Assembly: GCF_004296935.1 (NCBI RefSeq)
Contig: NZ_SCVH01000085.1
Span: forward strand, 1 to 40,894
DNA length: 40,894 nt
Direction: 5' to 3'
Source of the DNA: Reyranella sp.
Lineage (GTDB): Bacteria; Pseudomonadota; Alphaproteobacteria; Reyranellales; Reyranellaceae
A model generated the notes under the pieces. The model worked only from the letters and a program-made list of their open reading frames with translations, did not search any database and had not been told where the DNA came from. Position numbers and translations under genes: made by a program. Positions 10,306 to 18,478 of this stretch are shown here, one piece after another. Every line of letters starts with the position of its first letter. Position 1 is the stretch's first letter.

Positions 10306-12197
10306 AGCCCTTCCGCAAGGGCGACGGCGAACGCAGCGGGCTGTTCACCCGGCGCGCCCTGCTGCTGGGCGGCGTGCAGGGTATCCTGCTGTCGGCACTG
10401 GCCGGACGTCTCTACCAGCTCCAGGTCATCGAGACCCATCGCTTCGCCACGCTGGCCGAGGAGAACCGCATCAATCTGCGGCTGCTGCCGCCGTCGCGCG
10501 GGATGATCTTCGATCGCACCGGCCAGCCACTCGCCGTCAACCGCAACAATTTCCGCGCCATGGCGACGTCCGACCGGGGCCGCGGCGCCGATGTACTGGT
10601 CGAGCGCCTGGATCAGATCCTGAACCTCGGCGAGACCGAACGGAATCGCCTGCTGCGCGACCTCAAGCGCAGCCGCAACGCCCAGCCCGTGGTGGTGCGC
10701 GAGAATCTCGGCTGGGAGGACGTGGCGCGCATCGAGTTCAATGCCCCCGACCTGCCCGGCGTGTTCATCGACCTCGGCCAGTCGCGCGACTATCCCGAGG
10801 GCGAGTTGATGAGCCACATCGTGGGCTACACCGGCCGGGTCTCCGACGAGGATCTCGCCGGCCGTGACGACCCGGTGCTTCAGCTCGCGACCATGCGGTT
10901 CGGCAAGAAAGGCGTGGAGCGCTCGCTCGAGGACGACCTGCGCGGCCGTGCCGGCGCGGTCCAGGTCGAGGTCAACGCCGTCGGCCGCGTCGTACGCGAG
11001 CTCGACCGCACCGAGGGCCAGCCGGGCTCGAACGCGCTGCTGACCATCGACCTCGACCTGCAGCGCTTCGCCGCCGAGAAAATGAAGCAGCACCAGAGCG
11101 GCTCGGTCGTGGTGCTCGACGTGATCACCGGCGACGTGCTCGTCATGGCCTCGACGCCGGGCTTCGACCCCAGCACCTTCGCGCGCGGCATCACGCACAG
11201 CGAATGGCGCGACTTGCTGGATAATCCCGAGCGGCCGCTCCACAACAAGGCGATCGCCGGCGTCTATCCACCGGGCTCGACCTACAAGATGGTGACGGCG
11301 CTGGCCGCCCTGGAATCGAAGGCGATCGATCCCTATACGCGGCTGCCCTGCGTCGGCTACCTCGAGCTGGGCAGCATCAAGTTTCACTGCTGGCTGAAGG
11401 GCGGCCACGGTTCGACCAACGTCGTCGAAGCGATTGCGGGCTCATGCGACTGCTTCTTCTACGAGGCGGCGCGGCGTGCGGGTGTCGACCGCATCAGCGA
11501 CATGGCGACCCGCCTGGGTTTTGGCCGGCAGAGCGACCTCGGACTGCCGGGCGAGTCGGCCGGCAACCAGCCGACGCGTGCCTGGAAACAGGAGAAGGTC
11601 GGCAAGCCTTGGCAGCACGGCGATACGTTCAACCTCGGCATTGGCCAGGGTTACATGAACTGCACGCCGCTGCAGCTCGCCATCATGACTGCCCGCCTCG
11701 CCAACGGGGGCTACGAGGTGCAGCCCAACCTGCTGCTCGCCAAGGCGACGCCGCGCGAGGAGCTCGGACCGCCGCCGCCGCGCAGCAAGCCTGCGGCGCC
11801 ATCGCTCCGGCTCAATCCGCAGCATCTGGCGATGATCCGCGACGGCATGAACCAGGTCGTGAATTCCGGCCTCGGCACCGCCAACCAGCTTCGCGTGCGC
11901 GATCCGGCATTGGCCTTCGCCGGCAAGACCGGCACCGCCCAGGTCAAGCGCATCACCGAACGCGAGCGCGACATGGGCATCACCCAGGCCCAGCTGCCCT
12001 GGCATCTGCGCCATCACGCGCTGTTCGTCTGCTACGGCCCGGTCGACAATCCGCGCTACGCCTGCGCCGTCATCGTCGAGCACGGCATGGCCGGCGGCGC
12101 CACCGCCGGCCCGATCGGCCGCGACGTGCTGGTCGAGACCATGAAGCGCGATCCGTCGAGGCGCAGCGACCGCTTCCGGAAGATGGCATCGCGATGA
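10302..12197 (+). CDS. mrdA: Penicillin-binding protein 2, elongation transpeptidase
   Basis: 631 residues, a class B PBP that cross-links peptidoglycan during side-wall growth, working with RodA. It has one N-terminal membrane anchor ('ALLLGGVQGILLSALAG', about residues 22-42), the dimerisation/pedestal domain ('LLPPSRGMIFDRTGQPLAVN') and the transpeptidase domain. Catalytic motifs are Ser326-x-x-Lys329 ('PPGSTYKMV'), SCD in 'AGSCDCFFY' and Lys542-Thr-Gly ('AGKTGTAQV'). The ATG at 10302 overlaps the stop of a five-codon ORF. The gene is also called pbpA in some genomes. Confidence 0.97.
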   Translation: MKPFRKGDGERSGLFTRRALLLGGVQGILLSALAGRLYQLQVIETHRFATLAEENRINLRLLPPSRGMIFDRTGQPLAVNRNNFRAMATSDRGRGADVLVERLDQILNLGETERNRLLRDLKRSRNAQPVVVRENLGWEDVARIEFNAPDLPGVFIDLGQSRDYPEGELMSHIVGYTGRVSDEDLAGRDDPVLQLATMRFGKKGVERSLEDDLRGRAGAVQVEVNAVGRVVRELDRTEGQPGSNALLTIDLDLQRFAAEKMKQHQSGSVVVLDVITGDVLVMASTPGFDPSTFARGITHSEWRDLLDNPERPLHNKAIAGVYPPGSTYKMVTALAALESKAIDPYTRLPCVGYLELGSIKFHCWLKGGHGSTNVVEAIAGSCDCFFYEAARRAGVDRISDMATRLGFGRQSDLGLPGESAGNQPTRAWKQEKVGKPWQHGDTFNLGIGQGYMNCTPLQLAIMTARLANGGYEVQPNLLLAKATPREELGPPPPRSKPAAPSLRLNPQHLAMIRDGMNQVVNSGLGTANQLRVRDPALAFAGKTGTAQVKRITERERDMGITQAQLPWHLRHHALFVCYGPVDNPRYACAVIVEHGMAGGATAGPIGRDVLVETMKRDPSRRSDRFRKMASR

Positions 12198-12211
12198 AGG
12201 CCGGACGATGA
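12194..12211 (+). other. Five-codon bridging ORF (MKAGR) between mrdA and rodA
   Basis: ATGAAGGCCGGACGATGA: its ATG overlaps the mrdA stop and its TGA overlaps the rodA start, exactly as at 10288-10305. Ten bases separate the neighbouring genes in both places. The shared AAGG, seven bases before the ATG, may be a simple ribosome site. Confidence 0.35.
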
Positions 12212-13344
12212 GCAGCACCGCGCTGGACGCACCGGCGCCGGTGGGCTTCGCGGAACGGATCTGGCGGATCAACTGGGGGCTGGCGCTGGTGCTGACGGCG
12301 ATTGCCGGCGTCGGCGTGCTGGCGCTCTACTCGGCAGCCGGCGGCCGCTTCGAGCCCTGGGCCAGCCGGCATGCCGTGCGCTACGGCGCAGCTTTCATCC
12401 TGATGCTGACGGTGGCCCTGATCCATCCCAAGGTCTGGCTGGCGATGGCCTGGCCGATCTACATCGTGTCCCTGGCGCTGCTGGTCGCCGTCGACCTGAT
12501 CGGCAAGATCGGCATGGGCGCGCAGCGCTGGCTGGTGATCGGGCCGATGCAGATCCAGCCCTCGGAGATCGCCAAGGTGGCGGTGATCCTGGTGCTGGCG
12601 CGCTACTACCACGGCCTGCGCAAGGAGCAGGCCTCGCAGTTCCTCTACACCCTGCCGCCGCTCCTGGTGATCCTGGCGCCGGTCGCGCTGGTGATGGTGC
12701 AGCCCGACCTCGGCACGGCGATGATGGTGCTGATGGCCGGCGGTGCGCTGCTGTTCGTGGCCGGGGTGCGGTTGTGGATGTTCCTCGTCGCGGCCGCGGG
12801 CGCGGTGGCCAGCCTGCCGATCGCCTGGTCGTTCATGCACGAGTACCAGCGCAAGCGCGTGCTCACTTTCCTCGATCCCGACCGCGATCCGCTGGGCGCC
12901 GGCTACCACATCACCCAGTCCAAGATCGCCATCGGCTCGGGCGGCCTGTTCGGCAAGGGATTCCTCAAGGGCACGCAGTCGTCGCTGAACTTCCTGCCGG
13001 AGAAGCAGACCGACTTCATCTTTACTACCTTCGTCGAGGAGTGGGGCATGGTCGGCGCCTTCGTATTGCTCGCCCTGTTCGCCCTGGTGCTGGTCTGGGG
13101 TTTTTCGATCGCCTTCCGCAGCCAGCATCATTTCGGCCGCCTGCTGGCGCTCGGCGTCACTGCCATGATGTTCCTCTATGTCTTCATCAACTCGGCCATG
13201 GTCATGGGCCTCCTGCCGGTGGTTGGCGTGCCGCTGCCGCTGGTCAGCAACGGCGGCACCGCCATGGTCTCGGTCATGTTCGCCTGCGGGCTGCTGATCG
13301 GGGTCAACGTCTACCGCGATGCGCAATTGCCGCGCACACGGTGA
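12208..13344 (+). CDS. rodA: Peptidoglycan glycosyltransferase RodA
   Basis: 378 residues, a SEDS-family membrane glycosyltransferase that polymerises lipid II during elongation in partnership with PBP2. About ten membrane helices are visible. Conserved SEDS landmarks are 'GAQRWLVIGPMQIQPSEIAK', 'QPDLGTAMM', 'YHITQSKIAIGSGGLFGKGF' and 'FLPEKQTDFIFTTFVEEWG', the last with the catalytic-type Asp269. Near the C-terminus, 'GVPLPLVSNGGTAM' matches the family signature. It is the last gene of the mre operon; no terminator is evident between it and the tRNA promoter. Confidence 0.97.
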   Translation: MSSTALDAPAPVGFAERIWRINWGLALVLTAIAGVGVLALYSAAGGRFEPWASRHAVRYGAAFILMLTVALIHPKVWLAMAWPIYIVSLALLVAVDLIGKIGMGAQRWLVIGPMQIQPSEIAKVAVILVLARYYHGLRKEQASQFLYTLPPLLVILAPVALVMVQPDLGTAMMVLMAGGALLFVAGVRLWMFLVAAAGAVASLPIAWSFMHEYQRKRVLTFLDPDRDPLGAGYHITQSKIAIGSGGLFGKGFLKGTQSSLNFLPEKQTDFIFTTFVEEWGMVGAFVLLALFALVLVWGFSIAFRSQHHFGRLLALGVTAMMFLYVFINSAMVMGLLPVVGVPLPLVSNGGTAMVSVMFACGLLIGVNVYRDAQLPRTR

Positions 13345-13386
13345 AAATGCTGGAAGAATCCCGGGGATTTCTTTGCTGCGGGGCTA

Positions 13387-13415
13387 TCGACAAGGGGTAT
13401 CCTGCTTGGTATAGC
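13387..13415 (+). promoter_or_regulatory. Candidate promoter of the tRNA-Lys gene
   Basis: TCGACA (13387-13392) and TATAGC (13410-13415) are spaced by 17 bases, with the predicted start about 28 bases before the tRNA. The match is moderate. Read-through from rodA could also supply the transcript. Confidence 0.35.
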
Positions 13416-13449
13416 CGCGCCGCTTCCGGCCAATGTCCCCAGCAATCGG

Positions 13450-13525
<76 letters not shown>

Positions 13526-13538
13526 TTGCCGGATGAAA

Positions 13539-13564
13539 CAAAGCCCCGCTCAGCGGGGCTTTTC
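13539..13564 (+). terminator. Rho-independent terminator after tRNA-Lys
   Basis: Stem AGCCCCGC (13542-13549) and GCGGGGCT (13553-13560) with a TCA loop, flanked by AAA on the left and TTTT on the right. It could also serve transcripts arriving from the minus strand. Confidence 0.88.
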
Positions 13565-13617
13565 CTTAATTCCCTGCATATCGTCCGCTGGATCGGTCGC
13601 GCGATCCTGCGCCGGCC

Positions 13618-14127
13618 TCAGGCGCGGCCAGCTTCGGCCTCGCGCTGGTAGTAGAGCAGGTCCAGTTCCGGTGCCTGCCGGCCGAGCGTGGTCAGGATCA
13701 TATGCGCGTGGCCGCGATGGTGCGTCTGGTGGTTGAACCAGTGGTCGAGCGCCGGCATCAGCGGCTGGACGAACTCGTCCGGCGTCGAGACCCGGCGGTA
13801 ACGGATCACGCCGCGCAGGCGCGCCTCGTCGAGGCTATCGACCCAGGCGACGATGTGCCGGTCGAAGGCGGTGCGCGCGGCATCGAGGTCGGCCAGGCGG
13901 TCGTGCAGGATGGCGTCCAGCCGCTCGGGCGCCTCGCCTTCACCGGTGAAGCGCTTCATCCAGATGCGGTCGGTCGCCAGCAGGTGGTTGAGCGTGCCGT
14001 GCATCGATTTGAAGAACGCGCCCTTGTCGGCGCGGTAATCGGCATCGGACAACAGCGCCGCGGCGTCGTAGAGGCGGCGGTTGGCCCAGGCGTTGTAGCC
14101 CGCAAACATGGTGTAATGCGATTTCAT
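13618..14127 (-). CDS. DinB-family (DUF664-like) putative metalloprotein
   Basis: 169 residues with the four-helix-bundle pattern of the DinB/YfiT superfamily. The N-terminus 'FAGYNAWANRRLYDAAALL' is typical. The three metal-ligand histidines are in 'LNHLLATDRIW' and 'NHQTHHRGHAHMIL', the latter with the H-x3-H arrangement. Family members include bacillithiol/mycothiol-type thiol transferases and many stress-induced proteins of unknown activity; the substrate here is unknown. The start at 14127 (MKSHYTMFAGYN) matches the family N-terminus better than the ATG 54 bases upstream. Confidence 0.87.
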   Translation of the reverse strand: MKSHYTMFAGYNAWANRRLYDAAALLSDADYRADKGAFFKSMHGTLNHLLATDRIWMKRFTGEGEAPERLDAILHDRLADLDAARTAFDRHIVAWVDSLDEARLRGVIRYRRVSTPDEFVQPLMPALDHWFNHQTHHRGHAHMILTTLGRQAPELDLLYYQREAEAGRA

Positions 14128-14183
14128 GCCGCCTATCCTGCCGCGGCCGCCGCCGACTTCAAGATTGATTGGCTCGTTCAATC

Positions 14184-14714
14184 CTAGCGGTGCGGCTGGC
14201 TGCCCGCGTAGCCACGCAGCGCAACGTAGCGCGCGACCTGTTCGGGTGTCAGAACCGCCATCATGTCGAGATGATAGCGAAGATGCGCGGCCCTGAGCGC
14301 CGCCTGGGCAGTGCCGACGTTTGCGGCTGCCGTGTCGAGCGTTCCCACCGTCGCCCGCTTCTCGGCGAACAGGCGATCGAGGGCCGTTTCGTTGGCAATC
14401 AACCGCTCGCCGAGCGGGATCGCCTCGGCTTTCATGGCGGCAACGAGGGCCTCGGTGCGGGCGCGTTGTTCGGGCGTGAGGTGGAGCGGGCCGGCAAGTT
14501 CCAGCACATGCGTCGGTCCGGGATAGCCGTTAAGCTCCGCCGGCAAGGCGAGCCCCATGCCGCGGCCGGCGCGCAGGTCGGCGAGCTGTTCGGGCGACAG
14601 GGCCTTGACCGGCCGGGAGTCGAGGCCGGCATAGGGTTGCGGATGATTGTGCTGCGCCAGGGCAGACAGCGGCAGCGTGATGGCCGCGACGAAGAGGCTT
14701 GCAATGCGATGCAT
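14184..14714 (-). CDS. Periplasmic Spy/CpxP-like protein
   Basis: 176 residues with a cleavable signal peptide (MHRIASLFVAAITLPLSALA, cut near 'ALAQ'). The mature part is helical with two LTxxQ-type motifs, 'LTPEQRARTEAL' and 'LTPEQVARYVAL', the hallmark of the CpxP/Spy/heavy-metal resistor group of periplasmic chaperones and stress sensors. It is longer than Spy and carries a His/Pro-rich start ('QHNHPQPYAG') that might bind metal. A ribosome site AAGGAG precedes the start. Its gene is divergent from pfkA with only 42 bases between the start codons. Confidence 0.75.
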   Translation of the reverse strand: MHRIASLFVAAITLPLSALAQHNHPQPYAGLDSRPVKALSPEQLADLRAGRGMGLALPAELNGYPGPTHVLELAGPLHLTPEQRARTEALVAAMKAEAIPLGERLIANETALDRLFAEKRATVGTLDTAAANVGTAQAALRAAHLRYHLDMMAVLTPEQVARYVALRGYAGSQPHR

Positions 14715-14756
14715 CTCGGACTCCTTTGACGCCAGAATAGCTGCGAGAGGCACCGC

Positions 14757-15830
14757 ATGACCAAGCGAATCGGCATCCTCACCAGCGGCGGTGACTGCGC
14801 CGGCCTCAATGCGGTGATCCGCGCCGTGGCGTTGCGCGCCCACCACGGTTACGGCTGGACGACGATCGGCATCGGCCGCGGCACGCTCGGCCTGCTGGAA
14901 CGCCCGGTCGAGGCCGTGACGCTCGACCCGGCACGCCTCGATTCGGCGCTGGCGCGCCAGGGCGGCACGTTCCTCGGCAGCACCAACCGCGGCGATCCTT
15001 TCGCCTTCCCAATGGCCGACGGCAGCCTCAAGGACCGCTCCGGCGAGATGGTCGAGGGCTTGAACCAGCTTCGCCTCGACGCGCTGATCGGTGTTGGCGG
15101 CGACGGCAGCCTCGCCCTCCTGCGCCGACTGCTGGCGCCGTCGGGCCTGCCCTTCGTCGGCATCCCGAAGACCATCGACAACGATGTCGGCCAGACCGAG
15201 CGTGCCGTCGGCTACTCGACGGCCGTTGCCATCGCCACAGAGGCGCTCGACCGCCTGCAGCCGACCGGCGCCAGCCACGAGCGTGTCATGGTGCTGGAGG
15301 TCATGGGCCGCGACGCGGGCCACATCGCCATCGCCGCCGGCATCGCCGGTGGCGCCGATGTCGTGTTGATTCCGGAAGTGCGCTGGCGGCTCGACCGCGT
15401 CACGGGCCACATCGCCCGTCTGCGCGCCGAGGGCCGCACCTCGGCGCTGGTCGTGGTGGCCGAGGCCGCCGGGCAATCCGATGAGGCGGCCGATGCGTCG
15501 GCCGATGCGCCCGGCCATGGTGTCGGGGAGTGGCTGGCCAAGCGGCTGGCGAAGGCCACCGGCGCCGAGGCGCGCGCCACCGTGCTGGGGCACGTCCAGC
15601 GCGGCGCCATGCCCACGGCGGAAGACCGTTTGCTCGCCTCGGCGCTGGGCGTGCGCGCGGTCGACGTGCTGGCCGACGGCAAGGGCGACCGGATGGTGGC
15701 GTGGTGGAACCGTCAGGTGATCGACGTGCCGCTCGAAAAGGTCGTGGGCCGCTCGCGCACCGTCGATCCCGACGGCACCCTGATCCGCACCGCCCGGGCG
15801 CTGGGGATCTGTCTGGGAGATGCAGGCTGA
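14757..15830 (+). CDS. pfkA: 6-phosphofructokinase
   Basis: 357 residues, group A PFK fold. It phosphorylates fructose 6-phosphate to the 1,6-bisphosphate in the cytoplasm. Seen are the N-terminal 'ILTSGGDCAGLNAVIR', 'GVGGDGS' (Gly-Gly-Asp-Gly at 114-117), the catalytic loop 'PKTIDNDV' (137-144) and 'MGRDAGH' (183-189). The donor-site residues are mixed: Gly at the position equal to E. coli Gly104 (ATP-type; Asp in PPi enzymes) but Lys at the position of Gly124 (Lys in PPi enzymes). This Gly/Lys pair is known from group III ATP-dependent enzymes, so ATP is the likely donor but PPi is not excluded. Confidence 0.9.
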   Translation: MTKRIGILTSGGDCAGLNAVIRAVALRAHHGYGWTTIGIGRGTLGLLERPVEAVTLDPARLDSALARQGGTFLGSTNRGDPFAFPMADGSLKDRSGEMVEGLNQLRLDALIGVGGDGSLALLRRLLAPSGLPFVGIPKTIDNDVGQTERAVGYSTAVAIATEALDRLQPTGASHERVMVLEVMGRDAGHIAIAAGIAGGADVVLIPEVRWRLDRVTGHIARLRAEGRTSALVVVAEAAGQSDEAADASADAPGHGVGEWLAKRLAKATGAEARATVLGHVQRGAMPTAEDRLLASALGVRAVDVLADGKGDRMVAWWNRQVIDVPLEKVVGRSRTVDPDGTLIRTARALGICLGDAG

Positions 15831-15938
15831 TGACCCCCTTCCGGCGCTGCGCGCCACCTTCCCCCGAGACGGGGGAAGGATAAGAACTCCTCCTCCCCCG
15901 TCTGCGGGGGAGGTGCCCCGAAGGGGCGGAGGGGGTCA
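15831..15938. repeat. GC-rich intergenic repeat pair in inverted orientation
   Basis: Two related units face each other: 'tgacccccttccgg ... cccccgagacgggggaagg' from 15831 and 'cctcccccgtctgcggggg ... ggcggagggggtca' ending at 15938. Each contains its own small hairpin (CCCCCG/CGGGGG). It fills the gap between convergent pfkA and prmB, and its last three bases form the prmB stop codon. It resembles the high-copy intergenic elements of alphaproteobacterial genomes and may act as a two-way terminator. Confidence 0.75.
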
Positions 15939-16823
15939 GAGGTCCTTCCGCGCGATCCAGAACACTTCGCCCTCGCTCTGCTCGGTGTCGAGCCAGAGGA
16001 AGGGCAAGCGCGGGTAAGCCGCCTCGAGCGGCTTGCGGCCCCGGCCGATCTCGCAGAGCAGGCTTCCGTTCTTTGCCAGATGGCGTGGCGCTTCGGCCAG
16101 GATGCGGCGCACCAGCTCGAGCCCGTCGTCGCCGGCGGCCAGCGCCATGCGCGGCTCGTGGCGGTACTCCGGCGGCAGCTTGGCCATGCCGGCTGCATCG
16201 ACATAGGGCGGGTTGCTGAGGATCAGGTCGTAGCGGCTGGAACCCAGCGGCTTGAAGAGATCGCCGCGGTGAAGCGTGATGCGGTCTCCCAGGCGGTGGG
16301 CCGCCACGTTGCGCCGCGCCAGGGCCAGCGCACCGGCCGAAAGGTCGACCGCGTCGATCCTGGCGCGCGGGAACACGAGCGCCGCCAAGATGGCGAGGCA
16401 TCCCGAGCCGGTGCAGAGATCGAGTACGCGGCGGACACGGGAAGGATCGCCGATCGGCAGGCCGCCGCCCACCAACAGATCGCCGATGAAGGAGCGTGGG
16501 ATCAGCGCCCGCTTGTCGGCGAGGAAGCGCACGCCGTGCATATAGGCCGCACCGACCAGGTAGGGGGCGGGCAGGCGCAGCGCGATGCGCGCCTCGATCA
16601 GGGTGAGCAGGCGCGCCCGCTCGGCCGCGGTCGGCCGAAGATCGAGCCAGGGCTCAAGCCGCTCGACCGGCAGGCGGAGCGCTTCCAGCACCAGAAAGGC
16701 CGCTTCATCGACGGCGTTGGTGGTGCCGTGGCCGTAGGCCAGGCGGGCGGCACGGAAGCGGCGAACCGCGAACCGGAAGAAGTCACCCAGGGTGACGAGA
16801 GGGGGATTGGTGGGGCGGGGCAT
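15936..16823 (-). CDS. prmB: Ribosomal protein uL3 (L3) N5-glutamine methyltransferase
   Basis: 295 residues, an S-adenosylmethionine-dependent methyltransferase that modifies a glutamine of ribosomal protein uL3. The N-terminal helical domain is followed by 'VRFLADKRALIPRSFIGDLL', the SAM-binding 'VLDLCTGSGCLAILAA' and the catalytic 'LILSNPPYV' motif. 'LPPEYRHEPRMALAAGDDGL' is characteristic of PrmB rather than PrmC or HemK. The stop codon falls inside a repeat element. The start at 16823 is only 20 bases from the divergent thioredoxin-like gene, so the two promoters must overlap the coding ends. Confidence 0.9.
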   Translation of the reverse strand: MPRPTNPPLVTLGDFFRFAVRRFRAARLAYGHGTTNAVDEAAFLVLEALRLPVERLEPWLDLRPTAAERARLLTLIEARIALRLPAPYLVGAAYMHGVRFLADKRALIPRSFIGDLLVGGGLPIGDPSRVRRVLDLCTGSGCLAILAALVFPRARIDAVDLSAGALALARRNVAAHRLGDRITLHRGDLFKPLGSSRYDLILSNPPYVDAAGMAKLPPEYRHEPRMALAAGDDGLELVRRILAEAPRHLAKNGSLLCEIGRGRKPLEAAYPRLPFLWLDTEQSEGEVFWIARKDL

Positions 16824-16843
16824 GCCGGCCTAGATTACCCGAC

Positions 16844-17245
16844 ATGAATCGCCGTGCCTTCGTTTTCGCGTCCCCGGTCGCGCTCCTGGCCGCCTCGACG
16901 GCGCTCGGTTCGGCCCACGCGGCGTCGGAGATCAAGGTCATCTATGTCGGCGGCTGGGATTGCCCACCCTGCACGGCATGGAAGAACGCCAACAAGGCCG
17001 CCTGGATCGCCTCGCCGGAGTTCCGACAAGTGACGTGGATCGAGGTCGACGCGCCCAAGCTCAAGGAAGCCTACCAGGAGCGCTACTGGCCGGGCGACCT
17101 GAAGCCGATCCTCGACCAGCTCCCGCGCAAGAGCGGCACGCCGCGCTTCCTCATCGTCAAGGACGGCAAGATCGTGTCCAACGGATTCGGCGGCAGCAAG
17201 TGGACCTCGACGATGACCGATCTCAAGAACCTGTTGGGCAAATAG
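16844..17245 (+). CDS. Exported thioredoxin-like protein with CPPC motif
   Basis: 133 residues. The N-terminus MNRRAFVFASPVALLAA... is a signal peptide ending near 'SAHAAS', with an NRRAF start that could be a weak Tat signal. The mature part carries Cys40-Pro-Pro-Cys43 ('GGWDCPPCTAWKN') after a beta strand and a cis-Pro-like 'SGTPRFLIVKDGK', which together define a small thioredoxin fold. A periplasmic disulfide reductase or isomerase role is likely, but the partner is unknown. It is one base upstream of the CoA transferase gene, probably as transcriptional company only. Confidence 0.8.
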   Translation: MNRRAFVFASPVALLAASTALGSAHAASEIKVIYVGGWDCPPCTAWKNANKAAWIASPEFRQVTWIEVDAPKLKEAYQERYWPGDLKPILDQLPRKSGTPRFLIVKDGKIVSNGFGGSKWTSTMTDLKNLLGK

Positions 17246-17246
17246 C

Positions 17247-18431
17247 ATGGCCACCGAGACCAGGAAGGGCGCGCTCGATGGCCTGGTCGTCCTCGACCTG
17301 ACCACGCATCTCTCCGGCCCGTTCTGCGGCATGCAGCTCGCCGATCTCGGCGCCGATGTCCTCAAGATCGAGAGCCCGCAGGGCGATTCCATGCGCGGCG
17401 CGCCGCCCTTCGTCGAGGGCGAGTCAGCCCCCTTCATGCTGTGGAACCGCAACAAGCGCGGCGTCAGGCTCGACCTCAAGGCCGCGGCCGACCTGGAAAT
17501 CTTCTGGGACCTGGTCGACGGCGCCGACGTCGTGCTGGAGAATTTCAGGCCAGGCGTCATGGATCGCCTGGGTATCGGCTGGGCCGCACTGTCGGCGCGC
17601 AACCCGCGGCTGGTGCTGGGCTCGATCTCGGGCTTCGGCCAGACCGGGCCCTACGCCAGGCGCGGCGGCTTCGACCTGATGATCCAGGCGATGTCGGGCC
17701 TGATGTCGGTGACCGGGCCCAAGGACGGGCCGCCCTACCGCATTCCGCTCGCCATCTCCGACGTCGGCGCCGGGCTCTATCTCGCCATCGGCATCCTGGC
17801 GGCCCTGCAGGCGCGGCAGAAGACCGGGCAGGGCCAGTGGGTCGAAACCTCGCTGCTCGAGGCTACGGTGTCTTTGGGCGTCTACGAGGCCGCCAACTAC
17901 TTCGCCAACGGCATCCGGCCGGAGAAGCTCGGCCAGGCCCATCGCGGCTCCTCGCCCTACCAGGTGTTCCAGACGGCCGACGGCTGGCTCACCATCGGTG
18001 GGGCGCAGCAGAACTTCTTTCGCAAGCTCTGCGCCCTGGTCGGCAAGCCCGAGTTGGCCGACGACCCGCGCTTCAGGAGCAACGCCGATCGGGTGAAGAA
18101 CAATGACCTGATCGCGGGCCTCCTGCAGGCCGAGATCGTGAAGCGTTCGACCGACGATTGGATGACGGCACTGGAGGCCGAGAGCATTCCGGCCGGGCCG
18201 GTTCTGCATCACGACGAGGTCTTCGCCGACCCGCAGATCCTGGCGCGCGGCATGGTGGCCGAGGTCGACCATGCCAAGGCCGGCCGGCAGAAGACGCTGG
18301 GTGTGCCGCTCAAGATGTCGGCGACGCCAGGTGGCGTGCGCCGTGCCGCGCCGACGCTCGGCCAGCACGATGCCGAGGTCCGGGCCGAGGCGCGCGGCCG
18401 CGCCAGGCCAAAGAAGCAGACGCGATCCTAG
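17247..18431 (+). CDS. Class III CoA transferase (CaiB/BaiF family)
   Basis: 394 residues. Enzymes of this family move CoA between carboxylic acids through an aspartyl-CoA anhydride. The N-terminus 'DGLVVLDLTTHLSGPFCGMQLADLGADVLKIE' pattern, 'NRNKRGVRLDLK', 'ENFRPGVMDRLG' and 'GSISGFGQTGP' are all family marks. Asp143 in 'GGFDLMIQAMSG' lies at the catalytic Asp position. The C-terminal 15 residues are a basic tail (GRARPKKQTRS-like). The substrate is not readable. The gene follows the thioredoxin-like gene by one base. It is one of several CoA-metabolism genes in the window, together with the acyl-CoA dehydrogenase and the thiolase-like pair. Confidence 0.9.
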   Translation: MATETRKGALDGLVVLDLTTHLSGPFCGMQLADLGADVLKIESPQGDSMRGAPPFVEGESAPFMLWNRNKRGVRLDLKAAADLEIFWDLVDGADVVLENFRPGVMDRLGIGWAALSARNPRLVLGSISGFGQTGPYARRGGFDLMIQAMSGLMSVTGPKDGPPYRIPLAISDVGAGLYLAIGILAALQARQKTGQGQWVETSLLEATVSLGVYEAANYFANGIRPEKLGQAHRGSSPYQVFQTADGWLTIGGAQQNFFRKLCALVGKPELADDPRFRSNADRVKNNDLIAGLLQAEIVKRSTDDWMTALEAESIPAGPVLHHDEVFADPQILARGMVAEVDHAKAGRQKTLGVPLKMSATPGGVRRAAPTLGQHDAEVRAEARGRARPKKQTRS

Positions 18432-18478
18432 TTCCAGCCCGGCCGCGGTGGGCCGAGGAGCGACTGGGGCGGCTGCGG

